Made by a program: the position numbers and the translations under genes. Of a stretch of 64,000 nucleotides of DNA, positions 10,194 through 18,922 are shown one piece after another. Each line of letters starts with the position of its first letter. Position 1 is the first letter of the stretch. The stretch is from Haloarchaeobius litoreus (GTDB lineage Archaea > Halobacteriota > Halobacteria > Halobacteriales > Natrialbaceae): the NCBI RefSeq assembly GCF_024495425.1, contig NZ_JANHJR010000002.1, forward strand, positions 248,001 through 312,000. The letters are read 5' to 3'. The notes beneath the pieces were generated by a model. The model saw nothing but the letters and a program-made list of their open reading frames with translations, searched no databases and had not been told where the DNA came from.

Positions 10194-11912
10194 ATGCCAT
10201 ACGAACTGACGCCCCTCGCTATCCCGTACGTCGTCGCCTTTCTCCTGACCGCAGGGCTCTGGATGCTCCTGTGGCGACACCGTGACCGACGGGCCGCGAA
10301 GGGCTTCCTGCTCGACGTGACCGGCGTCGTCCTCCTGTCGGCGGTCGTCGCGCTGAAGGTGAGCGCGACGGACCCCGCGACGAAGCTGTTCTGGTGGAAC
10401 TGGCGGTTCCTCGCGGTGTCGTTCATGTCGATCGGCTACATGCTGATGGCGGTCCAGTACACCGACAACGAGCACCTGCTGACCCGCCGGGTCGTGGCCG
10501 CGCTCGTCGCCCTCGTCGCCCTCGTCCAGGTCGCGACGTGGACGAACGGGACCGACGGGCTGTTCTACACTGCGGGCGAACTCCAGGACGGCCTGCTCGT
10601 CCCCTCGTTCGGCCCGTTGTACTGGGTCTACGCCACCGTCATGGTCGGCCTCCTCGTCGTCGGTGTCGGGTTGCTTCTCGGCCTGTTCCGGTCCCGGAGC
10701 GGCTTCGCGGTCCAGACCGGCGTCCTCGTCGGTACCATCACGCTCGTGATGGTCGGGGTGACCGTCTGGTGGCTCCGCATCGTCCCACTCGATACGCTCG
10801 CACTCACGAGCACCGTCAAGGTGCTCGCGTTCTACGTCGCCATCGAGCGTCTCCAGCTGCTCGACACCCTGCCGGTGGCGCGAACGACCGTCCTCCGGAA
10901 CATGGAGGAGGCCGTGTTCGTACTCACCGACACGGGCCACATCGTCGACGTGAACCCTGCCGCGGAGGAGCTCGTCGGCGACCGGAGCGTCGTCCACGAG
11001 GTCATCGACGACGTGCTCGACGTGGAGCTCGCGGACGTCGTGGCAGCTGGCGACGCCGGGGCTGGAGAGCAACTCGCCAGCCGGGAGCTCACCCTGGACC
11101 GCGACGGTGAGACGCGGTTCTACGACCTGAAGCTCTCGCGGTTCCCCGACGGGACGGGTGCGGTCGCGGTCTTCCACGACATCACCGAGCGACGGAACCG
11201 CGAGCAGGAGATAACCATCCTGAACCGCATCGTCCGCCACGACATCCGCAACGAGATGAACGTGCTCCACGGGCGTGGGCAGCTCCTCGAACCGCACGTC
11301 GACCCGGCGGGAGAGGACGACTACCGCCTCGTCATGGAGAGCGCGGAGCACGTCATCGAGATCACCGAGACGGTGCGCGAGCTGATGGAGACCATCACCA
11401 GCGACGGCTCGCTCACGCTCAAGCCGGTCGTGCTCGACCAGGTCCTCGGGACGGAGGTCGAGAAAGCGCGCGCGAACTTCCCGCATGCGAGCTTCCACCT
11501 CGGCGACGTACCGTCGACCCGTGTCGCCGGCAACGAGATGCTCACGTCGGTGTTCACGAACCTGCTGAACAACGCGGTTGTCCACAACGGCGGCGACGAG
11601 CCAGGCGTCTGGGTGGACTGCACCGTCGACGACGGGGTTGCACGGGTCCGCATCGCCGACGACGGACCCGGCGTCCCCGAGAACCAGCGCGAGGAGATCT
11701 TCGGCCGCGGCGCGAAGGGTCTGGAGAGCGAGGGGACGGGCGTCGGGCTCTACCTCGTCGACACGCTCACGGACGCCTTCGGGGGCGACGTCTGGATCGA
11801 GGACAGCGAGCGGGGCGGTGCCGCGTTCGTCGTCGAGCTACAGGTCGTCGACGCGGCGACGGACGATGCGGCACGCCGCGCGGTCGAGTCCGTGACGGCC
11901 GACCAGACTTAA
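10194..11912 (+). CDS. Membrane sensor histidine kinase (7TM-PAS-HisKA-HATPase)
   Basis: 572 residues. About seven membrane spans in residues 1-220 match the N-terminal 7TM domain common in haloarchaeal kinases. A PAS domain follows (FVLTDTGHIVDVNPAAEEL), then the dimerisation helix with phospho-acceptor H349 in IVRHDIRNEMN. The ATP-binding domain has NLLNNAVVHN (N box), ADDGPGVP (G1) and EGTGVGLYLV (G2). It will autophosphorylate in response to an unknown membrane or intracellular signal. No response regulator gene adjoins it, so its partner is elsewhere. Confidence 0.93.
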   Translation: MPYELTPLAIPYVVAFLLTAGLWMLLWRHRDRRAAKGFLLDVTGVVLLSAVVALKVSATDPATKLFWWNWRFLAVSFMSIGYMLMAVQYTDNEHLLTRRVVAALVALVALVQVATWTNGTDGLFYTAGELQDGLLVPSFGPLYWVYATVMVGLLVVGVGLLLGLFRSRSGFAVQTGVLVGTITLVMVGVTVWWLRIVPLDTLALTSTVKVLAFYVAIERLQLLDTLPVARTTVLRNMEEAVFVLTDTGHIVDVNPAAEELVGDRSVVHEVIDDVLDVELADVVAAGDAGAGEQLASRELTLDRDGETRFYDLKLSRFPDGTGAVAVFHDITERRNREQEITILNRIVRHDIRNEMNVLHGRGQLLEPHVDPAGEDDYRLVMESAEHVIEITETVRELMETITSDGSLTLKPVVLDQVLGTEVEKARANFPHASFHLGDVPSTRVAGNEMLTSVFTNLLNNAVVHNGGDEPGVWVDCTVDDGVARVRIADDGPGVPENQREEIFGRGAKGLESEGTGVGLYLVDTLTDAFGGDVWIEDSERGGAAFVVELQVVDAATDDAARRAVESVTADQT

Positions 11913-11989
11913 AGGGTGTTTAATCACCACTAATGTCTCCTATTACTTTGTAGGCGGGATTGATACGTGATGCACGCGAACCCGTATGT

Positions 11990-12166
11990 ATGTCAGTCGG
12001 CACGCCCACCGCAAACTGGACCGACGAGAACACCTGTCCGTTCTGTGACGCCACGCTCCCGAACCCCGGCGCGGGCTTCATGGACCACCTGAAGACCAGC
12101 CCCGAGTGCAGTTCGGGCTTCGACGCCTGGCGGTTCCACCTCACCGACGACTTCGGCGGCGCATAG
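11990..12166 (+). CDS. Small zinc-finger protein
   Basis: 58 residues. It contains CPFCDATLPNPG, then FMDHLKTSPEC, a CxxC-x15-H-x6-C arrangement that should bind one zinc ion. Tiny zinc-finger proteins of this kind are very common in haloarchaea and some have effects on swarming or biofilm formation, but I cannot assign this one. The start at 11990 is preferred because the ten codons before it, from an upstream ATG, lack family-like sequence. An A/T-rich stretch with ttactttgtag lies about 40 bp upstream. Confidence 0.8.
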   Translation: MSVGTPTANWTDENTCPFCDATLPNPGAGFMDHLKTSPECSSGFDAWRFHLTDDFGGA

Positions 12167-12226
12167 AGCGCGACGAGCCGGGGTCGAGGCAGCGGATACA
12201 AGACCCGACCGTCCGTCGGTTCCGGT

Positions 12227-12949
12227 ATGCAGCTCACCGACGCCACGTGGACGGACGTGCGTGACGCCGACGCCGATGTCGCTTTCCTCCCGGTCGGCAG
12301 CACCGAACAGCACGGGCCACACGCACCGCTGGGCACCGACGCGATGAGCGCCGCCGAGATCGCCGCGCGGGCGGCCGACGCCGCCGACTTCGACCCGCTC
12401 GTCGCGCCCGTCGTCCCCGTGGGAATCGCCGAGGAGCACCGGCAGTTCGACGGCACGCTCTGGGTGAGCGAGGACACGTTCCGGGCGTACGTCCGCGAGA
12501 CGGCCGAGAGCCTCGCCCACCACGGCGTCGACTACGTCGTCGTCGTGAACGGTCACGGCGGCAACACCGCCGCCGTACAGGAGATCTGTGCCCGAGTAAC
12601 GCGTGACGAGACGGCCTACGCGGTGCCGTTCACGTGGTTCGACACCGTCGACAGCGACCTGCTCGACGGGCTCGGCCACGGCGGCCCCGTCGAGACGAGC
12701 GTCGTCGCGGCCATCGACAGCGACCTCGTCCACCCGGACCGGTACGACGAGGCCGCAGCCGGCGCTGGCGACGGCTTCGGCGACTGGGTCGCGGGCGTCA
12801 ACGTCGCCTACGACTTCAGCGAGTTCGCCGAAAGCGGCAACGTCGGCGACCCGAGCACGGCGAGCGCCGAACGGGGCGCTGCCGTGCTCGAGGACGCGGC
12901 CGCAAAACTGCTGGCGCTGGTCGACGGGCTCAGGGAGCGGTCGGCGTAG
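12227..12949 (+). CDS. Creatininase-family amidohydrolase (possible ArfB)
   Basis: 240 residues. The fold signature is clear: LPVGSTEQHGPHAPLGTD with metal-binding Glu/His/Asp, GIAEEHRQF, and VVVNGHGGN. In archaea one branch of the creatininase family is ArfB, which deformylates a pyrimidine intermediate in riboflavin and F420 synthesis. A riboflavin synthase gene lies 15 kb away in this window, which makes ArfB attractive but unproven. The length of 240 fits. It converges with the gene at 12952 with only two bases between the stops. Confidence 0.85.
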   Translation: MQLTDATWTDVRDADADVAFLPVGSTEQHGPHAPLGTDAMSAAEIAARAADAADFDPLVAPVVPVGIAEEHRQFDGTLWVSEDTFRAYVRETAESLAHHGVDYVVVVNGHGGNTAAVQEICARVTRDETAYAVPFTWFDTVDSDLLDGLGHGGPVETSVVAAIDSDLVHPDRYDEAAAGAGDGFGDWVAGVNVAYDFSEFAESGNVGDPSTASAERGAAVLEDAAAKLLALVDGLRERSA

Positions 12950-12951
12950 GA

Positions 12952-13365
12952 CTACTCCTCGTCTTCGTCGTCGTCGCCGGCGGCCTCCTCCAGCGTGCTC
13001 CGGAGCCCCGGGATGGTGGAGGTGAGCTCGCCGACCTGCTCGCCGGCGGACGAGATGTCCTCGATGACCTCCTCCAGGTCCTCGAGCTCCGCCTCGAGGT
13101 CGTCGGCGTCGTCGAACGCGTCGGCGCGCTGGCCCATCGTGAACCACTTCTTCGCGTCGCGCAGGTGGTCCTCGGCGTCGCCGACGTCCAGCGCCGAGCG
13201 CAGGCCGTTGAGCACGCCCAGCACGTTGTCGGCGTCGGTCTCCCAGACGTCGTCGGGGTCGGGGAGCTCGTCCCACGCCTCCGCGAGCGACTCCTCGACG
13301 TCCTCGCGCATCTCGCTGGCCGCCTCGCCGAACAGTTCGTCGTCGTTCAGGGTGGACTGGCTCAT
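12952..13365 (-). CDS. Acidic haloarchaeal conserved protein (DUF5790-like)
   Basis: 137 residues, extremely acidic. It begins MSQSTLNDDELFGEAASEMR and ends in a Glu/Asp run. Most of it looks alpha-helical, with heptad-like LEAELEDLEEVIEDISSAGEQVGELT, so a coiled coil or helical bundle is likely. I associate this start with the haloarchaeal DUF5790 family, from memory and with modest certainty; no function is known. Upstream sequence holds a gaaagtgaaagtgaaac run that may be part of its promoter. Confidence 0.75.
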   Translation of the reverse strand: MSQSTLNDDELFGEAASEMREDVEESLAEAWDELPDPDDVWETDADNVLGVLNGLRSALDVGDAEDHLRDAKKWFTMGQRADAFDDADDLEAELEDLEEVIEDISSAGEQVGELTSTIPGLRSTLEEAAGDDDEDEE

Positions 13366-13497
13366 GGCTCACGGTTCGAGCGGGAGGTGGTTAAGTACCT
13401 GCCTGAAAGTGAAAGTGAAACCGGCGGTCTCGGGCTCCCTCGCGGCCGGATAGCTCAGCGGAACCGGAACTCCGCCGTCGAACGTGTCGCCCCGGCG

Positions 13498-13944
13498 TCA
13501 GTCCTCGCGCCGGCGCACCAGCCCGACGCTCTCGTAGGTCAGCACGGGGTCACGGCCGTCCGCGCCCTCGCGGGTGACCCGGACGCGCTCGCGGATGACC
13601 CCCGTCCCCGGTCGCCCCGCCGACGGTCGTTTCTCCGCGAGTTCGAGCGCGACCGCCAGCTCCTCGTCGGGGAAGACGGGGGCGTGCCACCGGTGGTTCT
13701 CTATGCTCATGCCCGCGATGCCCGCCACGTCTGCCCGGAACTCGTCGACGACGAGCCGGTTCGCCGCCGCCAGCGTGTGGTACCCGCTGGCCACCAGCCC
13801 GCCGAACGGCTCCGCCACGTCGGGGTCGACGTGCATCGGCATCGGGTCGAACTGCTCGGCGAACGCGCGTATCTCGTCGGCCGAGAGCGAGAACGTCCCC
13901 AGGTCGTGGGACTCGCCGGCTTCGAGGTCCTCGAGGTACCTCAT
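13498..13944 (-). CDS. MaoC-like hot-dog dehydratase
   Basis: 148 residues. The FDPMPMHVDPD segment is the (R)-hydratase motif with catalytic Asp and His, followed by GLVASGYHT. MaoC-like proteins hydrate trans-2-enoyl-CoA or related thioesters, and fold as a single hot dog that dimerises. Its ATG overlaps the last four bases of mptD, so the two are translated from one message. A direct link between a MaoC protein and pterin synthesis is not known, so the pairing may just be haloarchaeal gene order. Confidence 0.87.
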   Translation of the reverse strand: MRYLEDLEAGESHDLGTFSLSADEIRAFAEQFDPMPMHVDPDVAEPFGGLVASGYHTLAAANRLVVDEFRADVAGIAGMSIENHRWHAPVFPDEELAVALELAEKRPSAGRPGTGVIRERVRVTREGADGRDPVLTYESVGLVRRRED

Positions 13945-14285
13945 TCGACGTCGTCCACCCGCATCATCGGGTAGTCGCCCTCCATCGACATGCTCGTCTC
14001 CACCCGGGTGCCCTCGTACTCGACGACCAGCTCGACCTCCATGAACCGGCCCGTCAGCTCGAGGTAGTCCGCCGACTGCTCCGCGAGCGCCGCGGCGATC
14101 TCCGCTTCGAGCACGTCCACCGTCACGTCGACGCAGTGCGGCTGGTTCTCGATGGCTTCGGCCATCGCGGTCTCCAGACTGGCTGCCGAGTCCGGGGACA
14201 CCGGCGTCCCCGCGAACTGATGGTACAGCGTCCCGAACTTGATGCCCGCCTCGAAACAGGCCGTCTCCGCTTCCGTCGCGTCCAT
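13941..14285 (-). CDS. mptD: Dihydroneopterin aldolase, archaeal MptD type
   Basis: 114 residues beginning MDATEAETACFEAGIKFG. The FEAGIKFGTLYHQFAGTPVS stretch and a central VDVTVDV strand recall archaeal MptD, which splits 7,8-dihydroneopterin to 6-hydroxymethyl-dihydropterin on the route to folate or methanopterin cofactors. It is first in a two-gene unit with the MaoC gene (4-bp overlap). Upstream lies about 380 bp without a gene. Family assignment is from sequence memory and fairly firm. Confidence 0.75.
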   Translation of the reverse strand: MDATEAETACFEAGIKFGTLYHQFAGTPVSPDSAASLETAMAEAIENQPHCVDVTVDVLEAEIAAALAEQSADYLELTGRFMEVELVVEYEGTRVETSMSMEGDYPMMRVDDVE

Positions 14286-14666
14286 GTGCGCTGGTGGGGT
14301 GGGCGGGCGAAGTTCGTTGTGGTCTCGGACTCCGGGTGGTGTGTCGCGACCGCAGCAAGTTCGGGAGGGATGTGACCGCCTCGAACGCGCACTGACCGTT
14401 CTCCAGCGCTTGATTCTCCCGTCCCGTACGGCCAGAAGGTCCCCTCGACTCGGGAGACGCGCTGCGCTCCCCCGTTCGCAGTCGCGGTTCGTACTCGCTG
14501 CGCGCTTCGAACCGCGCACCGCGCGCCGTGCTGGTTGCCGCGGCGAAGCGGCACGCCGCCGGAAGTTTACAATATTCGTAAACTTCCAGCGGACGATACG
14601 GCCGCCAACGGCCGTCCGACCCGAAACGTCGGTGCCGACAAGTCCCTCCACGCCCAACCCCGAGCC
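14286..14666. other. Non-coding stretch between mptD and the thioredoxin-fold gene
   Basis: Divergent intergenic region of 381 bp. The first 275 bases are GC-rich with many short imperfect palindromes around cgctgcgctc-type words, and no reading frame in either direction looks like a protein. The last 100 bases hold an A/T-rich perfect inverted repeat (14561-14587), which is listed separately. The promoters of both flanking genes must lie here. Confidence 0.6.
14561..14587. promoter_or_regulatory. Perfect 10-bp inverted repeat, candidate operator
   Basis: ggaagtttac, a 7-base spacer (aatattc), and gtaaacttcc form a perfect palindrome. It is 80 bp before the start at 14667. The A/T-rich centre stands out from its surroundings. 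It could be a site for a dimeric repressor or overlap a promoter. A terminator for mptD is excluded, since mptD points the other way. Confidence 0.55.
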
Positions 14667-14909
14667 ATGAGCCTGACACTCTACCAGCTGGAGGGCTGCC
14701 CGTGGTGCGAGACGGTCGCGGACGAGCTCGACGAGATGGGCCTCGACTACGAGACGATCTGGGTGGAGGCGCTGCACTCGAAGCGGAACGAGGTCAAGCG
14801 CGTCTCCGGACAGCGGGCGGTGCCGGTGCTGGTCGACGACGAGCACGGCGTGACGATGAACGAGTCGGCGAACATCGTCGAGTACCTGGAGACGACGTAC
14901 GGGAGCTGA
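14667..14909 (+). CDS. Glutaredoxin-like/GST N-terminal domain protein
   Basis: 80 residues forming a single thioredoxin fold. The redox motif CPWC is at residues 11-14 (LEGCPWCETV), and the cis-proline segment VPVLVDDEHG and NESANIVEYLE follow as in GST N-terminal domains. It probably handles disulfides or low-molecular-weight thiols; haloarchaea use gamma-glutamylcysteine rather than glutathione. Its stop is immediately followed by the stop of the convergent MutS-like gene. Confidence 0.87.
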   Translation: MSLTLYQLEGCPWCETVADELDEMGLDYETIWVEALHSKRNEVKRVSGQRAVPVLVDDEHGVTMNESANIVEYLETTYGS

Positions 14910-16652
14910 CTACTCGGCCCACTCGGCGTCGGCGAGCGTCTTCTGCACCGTCTCCTCGCCGACAGCCGCGGCGAGGGTCTCGAAGCCGGCGCGCTCGACG
15001 CGGTCGTCGGCGTCGGCGACGAGCCGGGAGACGATGAACTCCGGCGTGGAGCGCCCGAGCTGGTCGAACCGGGGCTGGTAGTCGACCCGGAGTTCGAGGT
15101 CGCGGGTGAGCCCCTCGGCGAAGATGCCGTCGACGCGGGCCTCCTCGGGGAGCGGTTCGAGGTCGTCGGCGAGGTGGGTGACGAACGCGCCGACGGCGTC
15201 GCGGTCGACGGTCAGGGTGACGAGCCCGTGGAGCAGGTCGGCGGCGCTGCCGGGCTCGGTGATGGCCTCGAACTCGTCGACGAGCATGAGCGTCCGGCCC
15301 TCGCCGGTGAGCGGCGGGACGACGGATTTGAGGGTGGATTCGAGCACGCCGGCGTTGAACGAGGCGTGCCGACGGTGGAACACCACGTCGTCGAAGGTGG
15401 TGAGCTCGGCCGACTCGGCGGGGACGGGCAGGCCCATGTGCGCGAGGACGACGACCTGACACACCGTCTCCAGCAGCGTCGTCTTCCCGCCGGAGTTCGC
15501 CCCGGTGAGGACGGCGACGCGCTCGTCGCCCGGCGGCGGGGCCAGCGTGTGCTCGCCCAGCGCGTAGCGCACCGGCTGGACGTCGGCGTCGCCCGCGAGC
15601 AGGTCCAGGTTGCGGGCCCCCTCGACGGCGACGGTGGCCTCGCCCTCGACGAAGGTCGGCCGGGTGAGGTCGTAGGCGGCGGCGAACCGCGCCAGCGAGA
15701 GGTCGAGCGCGATGTCGTCGACGGCCGAGACGGCGCGGTCGATGTCCGCGCGGGCGTCGCTGATGGCGTGCTGGAGGTCGACCCGGACCTCGCGCTCGCG
15801 CTCGTCGACGGCCGTGGCGAGCTCCTGGGTCAGCGAACGGAGCGCCGAGCCCACGAAGTCGGTGGCGTCCCGTGCGTCCGAGGGAACCGCGTCGCGGATG
15901 CGCTCGGCGTCGACCTCGGCCTCGCCGCGGACGTGGTCGACGAACGCGCTGCGGAACTCGTCGGGCGAGCGCGCGCCGGCGTCCCGCACCGCCTCGATGA
16001 CGTCCACGGCGTTGGCGTCCATCGTCTCCACGGCGGCACGGGCGTCGCGGAGCCGGTCGAGCCGGTCGTCCGCGCCGGGGGCGACACGGCCATCCTCGAG
16101 CGCGCCGAGTGCGTCCGCAGCGTCGGCCAACCCCTCGCGGTCGAGGTCCGCGAGCGGTTCGAAGGTTCCCTCGGTCAGGTCCAGTTCGAGCAGGGCGAGT
16201 GCGGTCTCGACGGCCGCGAGCTCGCCCCCACCGGCCTCGTCGTACTGCGCGAAGGCGTCGATGATGGCCTCGCGGTCGTCTTCGACGAGGGACTCCCAGG
16301 ACTCCCGCGCCGTGGTCACGTCGTCGAGTCGGTCCACCATCGCCTCGCGGTGTGCCAGCGGCGTCAGCACGCGGATGCTGTCGGCGGCGTCCTGCGTGAC
16401 GGCGTGGCGGCGCGCGAGCTCGATGCACTGCTTGTACACCGAGCGCGTGTCGCCGGTCGCGAGGATGCCCATGCCCTCGCCGCCGCCGGCCCGCCGGAGG
16501 ATACGTGTCGCCCGGCCGCGCGAGAGCCCCGCCTCGGCCAGCGTCCGCACGTCCGCCGACTCGATGGCGTCGACCGCGCGCTCGACACCGAGTTCCGCGA
16601 CGAGCAGCTCCCGGGTCTTCGGCCCGACGCCCCAGTAGTCTTCGAGTCGCAT
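14910..16652 (-). CDS. MutS-related ATPase with helix-hairpin-helix start
   Basis: 580 residues from MRLEDYWGVGPKTRELL, a start that opens directly with a helix-hairpin-helix DNA-binding motif (GVGPKTRELL). A long helical middle, probably the MutS core/clamp, leads to the ATPase domain. Walker A is TGANSGGKTT near residue 382, Walker B is LMLVDEFEAIT, and FVTHLAD follows. No N-terminal mismatch-recognition domain and no Smr nuclease domain are visible. That makes it an archaeal MutS5/MutS2-like protein rather than a true mismatch-repair MutS; a part in recombination is plausible but unproven. Confidence 0.87.
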   Translation of the reverse strand: MRLEDYWGVGPKTRELLVAELGVERAVDAIESADVRTLAEAGLSRGRATRILRRAGGGEGMGILATGDTRSVYKQCIELARRHAVTQDAADSIRVLTPLAHREAMVDRLDDVTTARESWESLVEDDREAIIDAFAQYDEAGGGELAAVETALALLELDLTEGTFEPLADLDREGLADAADALGALEDGRVAPGADDRLDRLRDARAAVETMDANAVDVIEAVRDAGARSPDEFRSAFVDHVRGEAEVDAERIRDAVPSDARDATDFVGSALRSLTQELATAVDEREREVRVDLQHAISDARADIDRAVSAVDDIALDLSLARFAAAYDLTRPTFVEGEATVAVEGARNLDLLAGDADVQPVRYALGEHTLAPPPGDERVAVLTGANSGGKTTLLETVCQVVVLAHMGLPVPAESAELTTFDDVVFHRRHASFNAGVLESTLKSVVPPLTGEGRTLMLVDEFEAITEPGSAADLLHGLVTLTVDRDAVGAFVTHLADDLEPLPEEARVDGIFAEGLTRDLELRVDYQPRFDQLGRSTPEFIVSRLVADADDRVERAGFETLAAAVGEETVQKTLADAEWAE

Positions 16653-16918
16653 ACTCGCCGGCAGGGCCCCCGCCCCCAAGAGCCTATCCGAAGCGGCCGG
16701 ACCGAGCACCGTCGTCTGGCCCCACGAGGGGCGCACCGTCCGGGGTGAGCCAGCCCAACGGGAGCGAGAATCGGGAACTCTCGGCCAGCGGACCTGAATA
16801 AGTTAAGATTCCGGTGAACTCGTGCGAGTTCTGTCGAAAAAAGCGTTCCAGCCCCCGACTTTCAGGCTGTGAAACTGTGTCGGTTCCTTTATGAGACTAC
16901 CAGTCAGACGTCCGATGT

Positions 16919-18865
16919 ATGCAGGACAGTCCCCGCAGACAGGTCCTCCGCAGTATCGGTACAGCCCTCTCCATCGCCACCCTCGGCTCCGTCTCCGCGG
17001 CCGCGAGCGACGGCCGTTCCGGCCGGTCGACCGTCCTCGACCGCACGTGGGGCGACGCCGCCGAGTTCGGCGAGCTCTTCGAGTACGTCCCGGCGTCGGC
17101 CGCCGGGGACGAGTTCGTCTTCGGTGGCATCGACTACGCGACGATGCGCGAGTCGAACCGCCAGGGGTCGACCTCCGTCCCGGTCGCGGGCCTCGACGTC
17201 GACACCGACGCACTCTCGAAGGGTGTCGTGCTCCAGAACGGCCAGTACGGCGGCTCGGTCGAGCTGCTGGTCCTCACCGGCGACGTGTCCCTCGACGCCG
17301 AGGGCGAGGTCGTCGAGGGGCCGGCCGGCACGGAGTACGAACGCTACGAACGCGGCGGGAACGTCGTCGCGGCCGTCGACGACCGGCTCGTCGTCGCCTC
17401 GTCCGACGACCTGCTGACCGACGCGCTCGCGGCGAAGGCCGGCGATACCGAACGCCTGCTCGACGCCAACGAGGTCGTCTCGGAGGGTATCGACGCCTTC
17501 GGCGACGCCGACACCCGCGCCGTCATGGTGGGCGACGAGATCGGGTACGGACAGGCGTTCGACGTCGAGGTCCGGTTCTCGGGGTACGCGACGACCGTCC
17601 GCGACCCCGATACGCTGGAACGCACCTTCCTGTTCGGGCTGGCGGACGAGTCCGACACCGAACAGGTCGCCGAGACGCTCCGGGAGGACGGGTTCTACGG
17701 CGACGGCGAGAACTCGACCGTCGAGACCGACGGGGCGGTCGTCACCGTGACGACGGTCATCGACCTGGCCGCCCGTCGTCGAGCGCGCGAGCACGACAGT
17801 CCGGGCGGGCTCCGGGTCGACCGCGAGAACCTCCGGAGCAACGACGAGTACGTCACGGTCGAGGTGACCGACGGCGACCCGACCCCGGTCGACGAGCTCA
17901 CCCTCGAGGTCGGCGGCGAGACGTACGACCGGTCCGTCTGGGCCGGCGACCAGGAGACCATCGCCGAGGGCGACACCGTCCGCTTCCGGGCGGCCGACGT
18001 CGAGCCGAACCTCGAGGTCACCATCACCCACGAACGGGAGTACGGCACGAGTTCGAGCACCACCTACGTGCTCGGGTCGCTCGAGTTCGACTTCGCCTAC
18101 GCGTTCGACGACCGCCGCCTCGACATCGAGTACGCCGACACGTTCGACATCGACGGCGACGAGCTCTCCGTGGTCGTCTTCGAGGGGCGGCAGTGGTGGC
18201 GTCACGACGCGGACGACGAGACGCGAGCCGAGAGCCCCTGGACCGACGAGACAGTCACCGAGGGCGACACCGCCTCGCTCGCCGACGTCGACCCCGGCGA
18301 GACGGTCATCGTCACCTACGGTGGTACCGACCCCCAGGACGGCATCGCGTACTTCCGGCCCGACCCGCCGGGCGAGGCGACCGTCGAGTACGACTTCGAG
18401 GCTCGCTCGATGACCGTCACGCTCGACCTCTCGGAGCCCCGGCCGGCGGCGGAGTACGGCGTGCTCGTCGACGACGAGACCGTCGAGTCGGGGTGGAGCG
18501 ACACCGTCGAGACCGGCGACAGCGTGACCGTCGATGACGTGGCCGTCGGGACGTCGGTCGCCGTCGTCTGGGGCGAGAACGACGCCGTCATCGCGTCCGA
18601 ACGGGCCGTCCCGGGGATCGAGCTCGACCTGGTCCTCGGCGACGAGATCGAACTCGAACACGTCGAGGGTGACGCCGTGCCCGCGTCGAAGCTCGCGGCC
18701 CACGTCTGGGACGGCGACCGGACCGTGGTCGAGCTCGACGACGAGCTCGATGGGGAGTTCGCCCCGGGCGACACCGTCCCGCTCGGCGTCGACTCGGTCG
18801 AGCACGTCTCGCTCATGTACGACGACGAGTACTACGTCGCCTTCGCGACGGCACGGACCCGGTAG
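16919..18865 (+). CDS. Tat-exported surface protein with four C-terminal repeats
   Basis: 648 residues. The start SPRRQVLRSIGTAL followed by a hydrophobic stretch is a twin-arginine signal; no lipobox follows, so the product should be secreted or surface-held. Residues 40-300 form a domain I do not recognise. From about residue 324 there are four related units near 324, 413, 510 and 590, each with a VDD/VGGET-type strand, then an EGDT/ETGDS turn and a V.VTY/VVWGEN-type strand. They look like beta-sandwich modules. A TTTAT box at 16888-16892 sits 29 bp before the ATG, supporting this start. Confidence 0.8.
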   Translation: MQDSPRRQVLRSIGTALSIATLGSVSAAASDGRSGRSTVLDRTWGDAAEFGELFEYVPASAAGDEFVFGGIDYATMRESNRQGSTSVPVAGLDVDTDALSKGVVLQNGQYGGSVELLVLTGDVSLDAEGEVVEGPAGTEYERYERGGNVVAAVDDRLVVASSDDLLTDALAAKAGDTERLLDANEVVSEGIDAFGDADTRAVMVGDEIGYGQAFDVEVRFSGYATTVRDPDTLERTFLFGLADESDTEQVAETLREDGFYGDGENSTVETDGAVVTVTTVIDLAARRRAREHDSPGGLRVDRENLRSNDEYVTVEVTDGDPTPVDELTLEVGGETYDRSVWAGDQETIAEGDTVRFRAADVEPNLEVTITHEREYGTSSSTTYVLGSLEFDFAYAFDDRRLDIEYADTFDIDGDELSVVVFEGRQWWRHDADDETRAESPWTDETVTEGDTASLADVDPGETVIVTYGGTDPQDGIAYFRPDPPGEATVEYDFEARSMTVTLDLSEPRPAAEYGVLVDDETVESGWSDTVETGDSVTVDDVAVGTSVAVVWGENDAVIASERAVPGIELDLVLGDEIELEHVEGDAVPASKLAAHVWDGDRTVVELDDELDGEFAPGDTVPLGVDSVEHVSLMYDDEYYVAFATARTR

Positions 18866-18922
18866 CCGCCGACAACCCACAACGCCGGTACGGTTTTTTC
18901 CAGGGGTCGCGTACACCGACAC

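Noticed and set aside
13443-13480. tRNA-like start (ggccggatagctcag) before the MaoC gene
   Set aside because: The D-arm-like word has no matching D stem, anticodon arm or T arm, so no cloverleaf can be drawn; it is a chance match.
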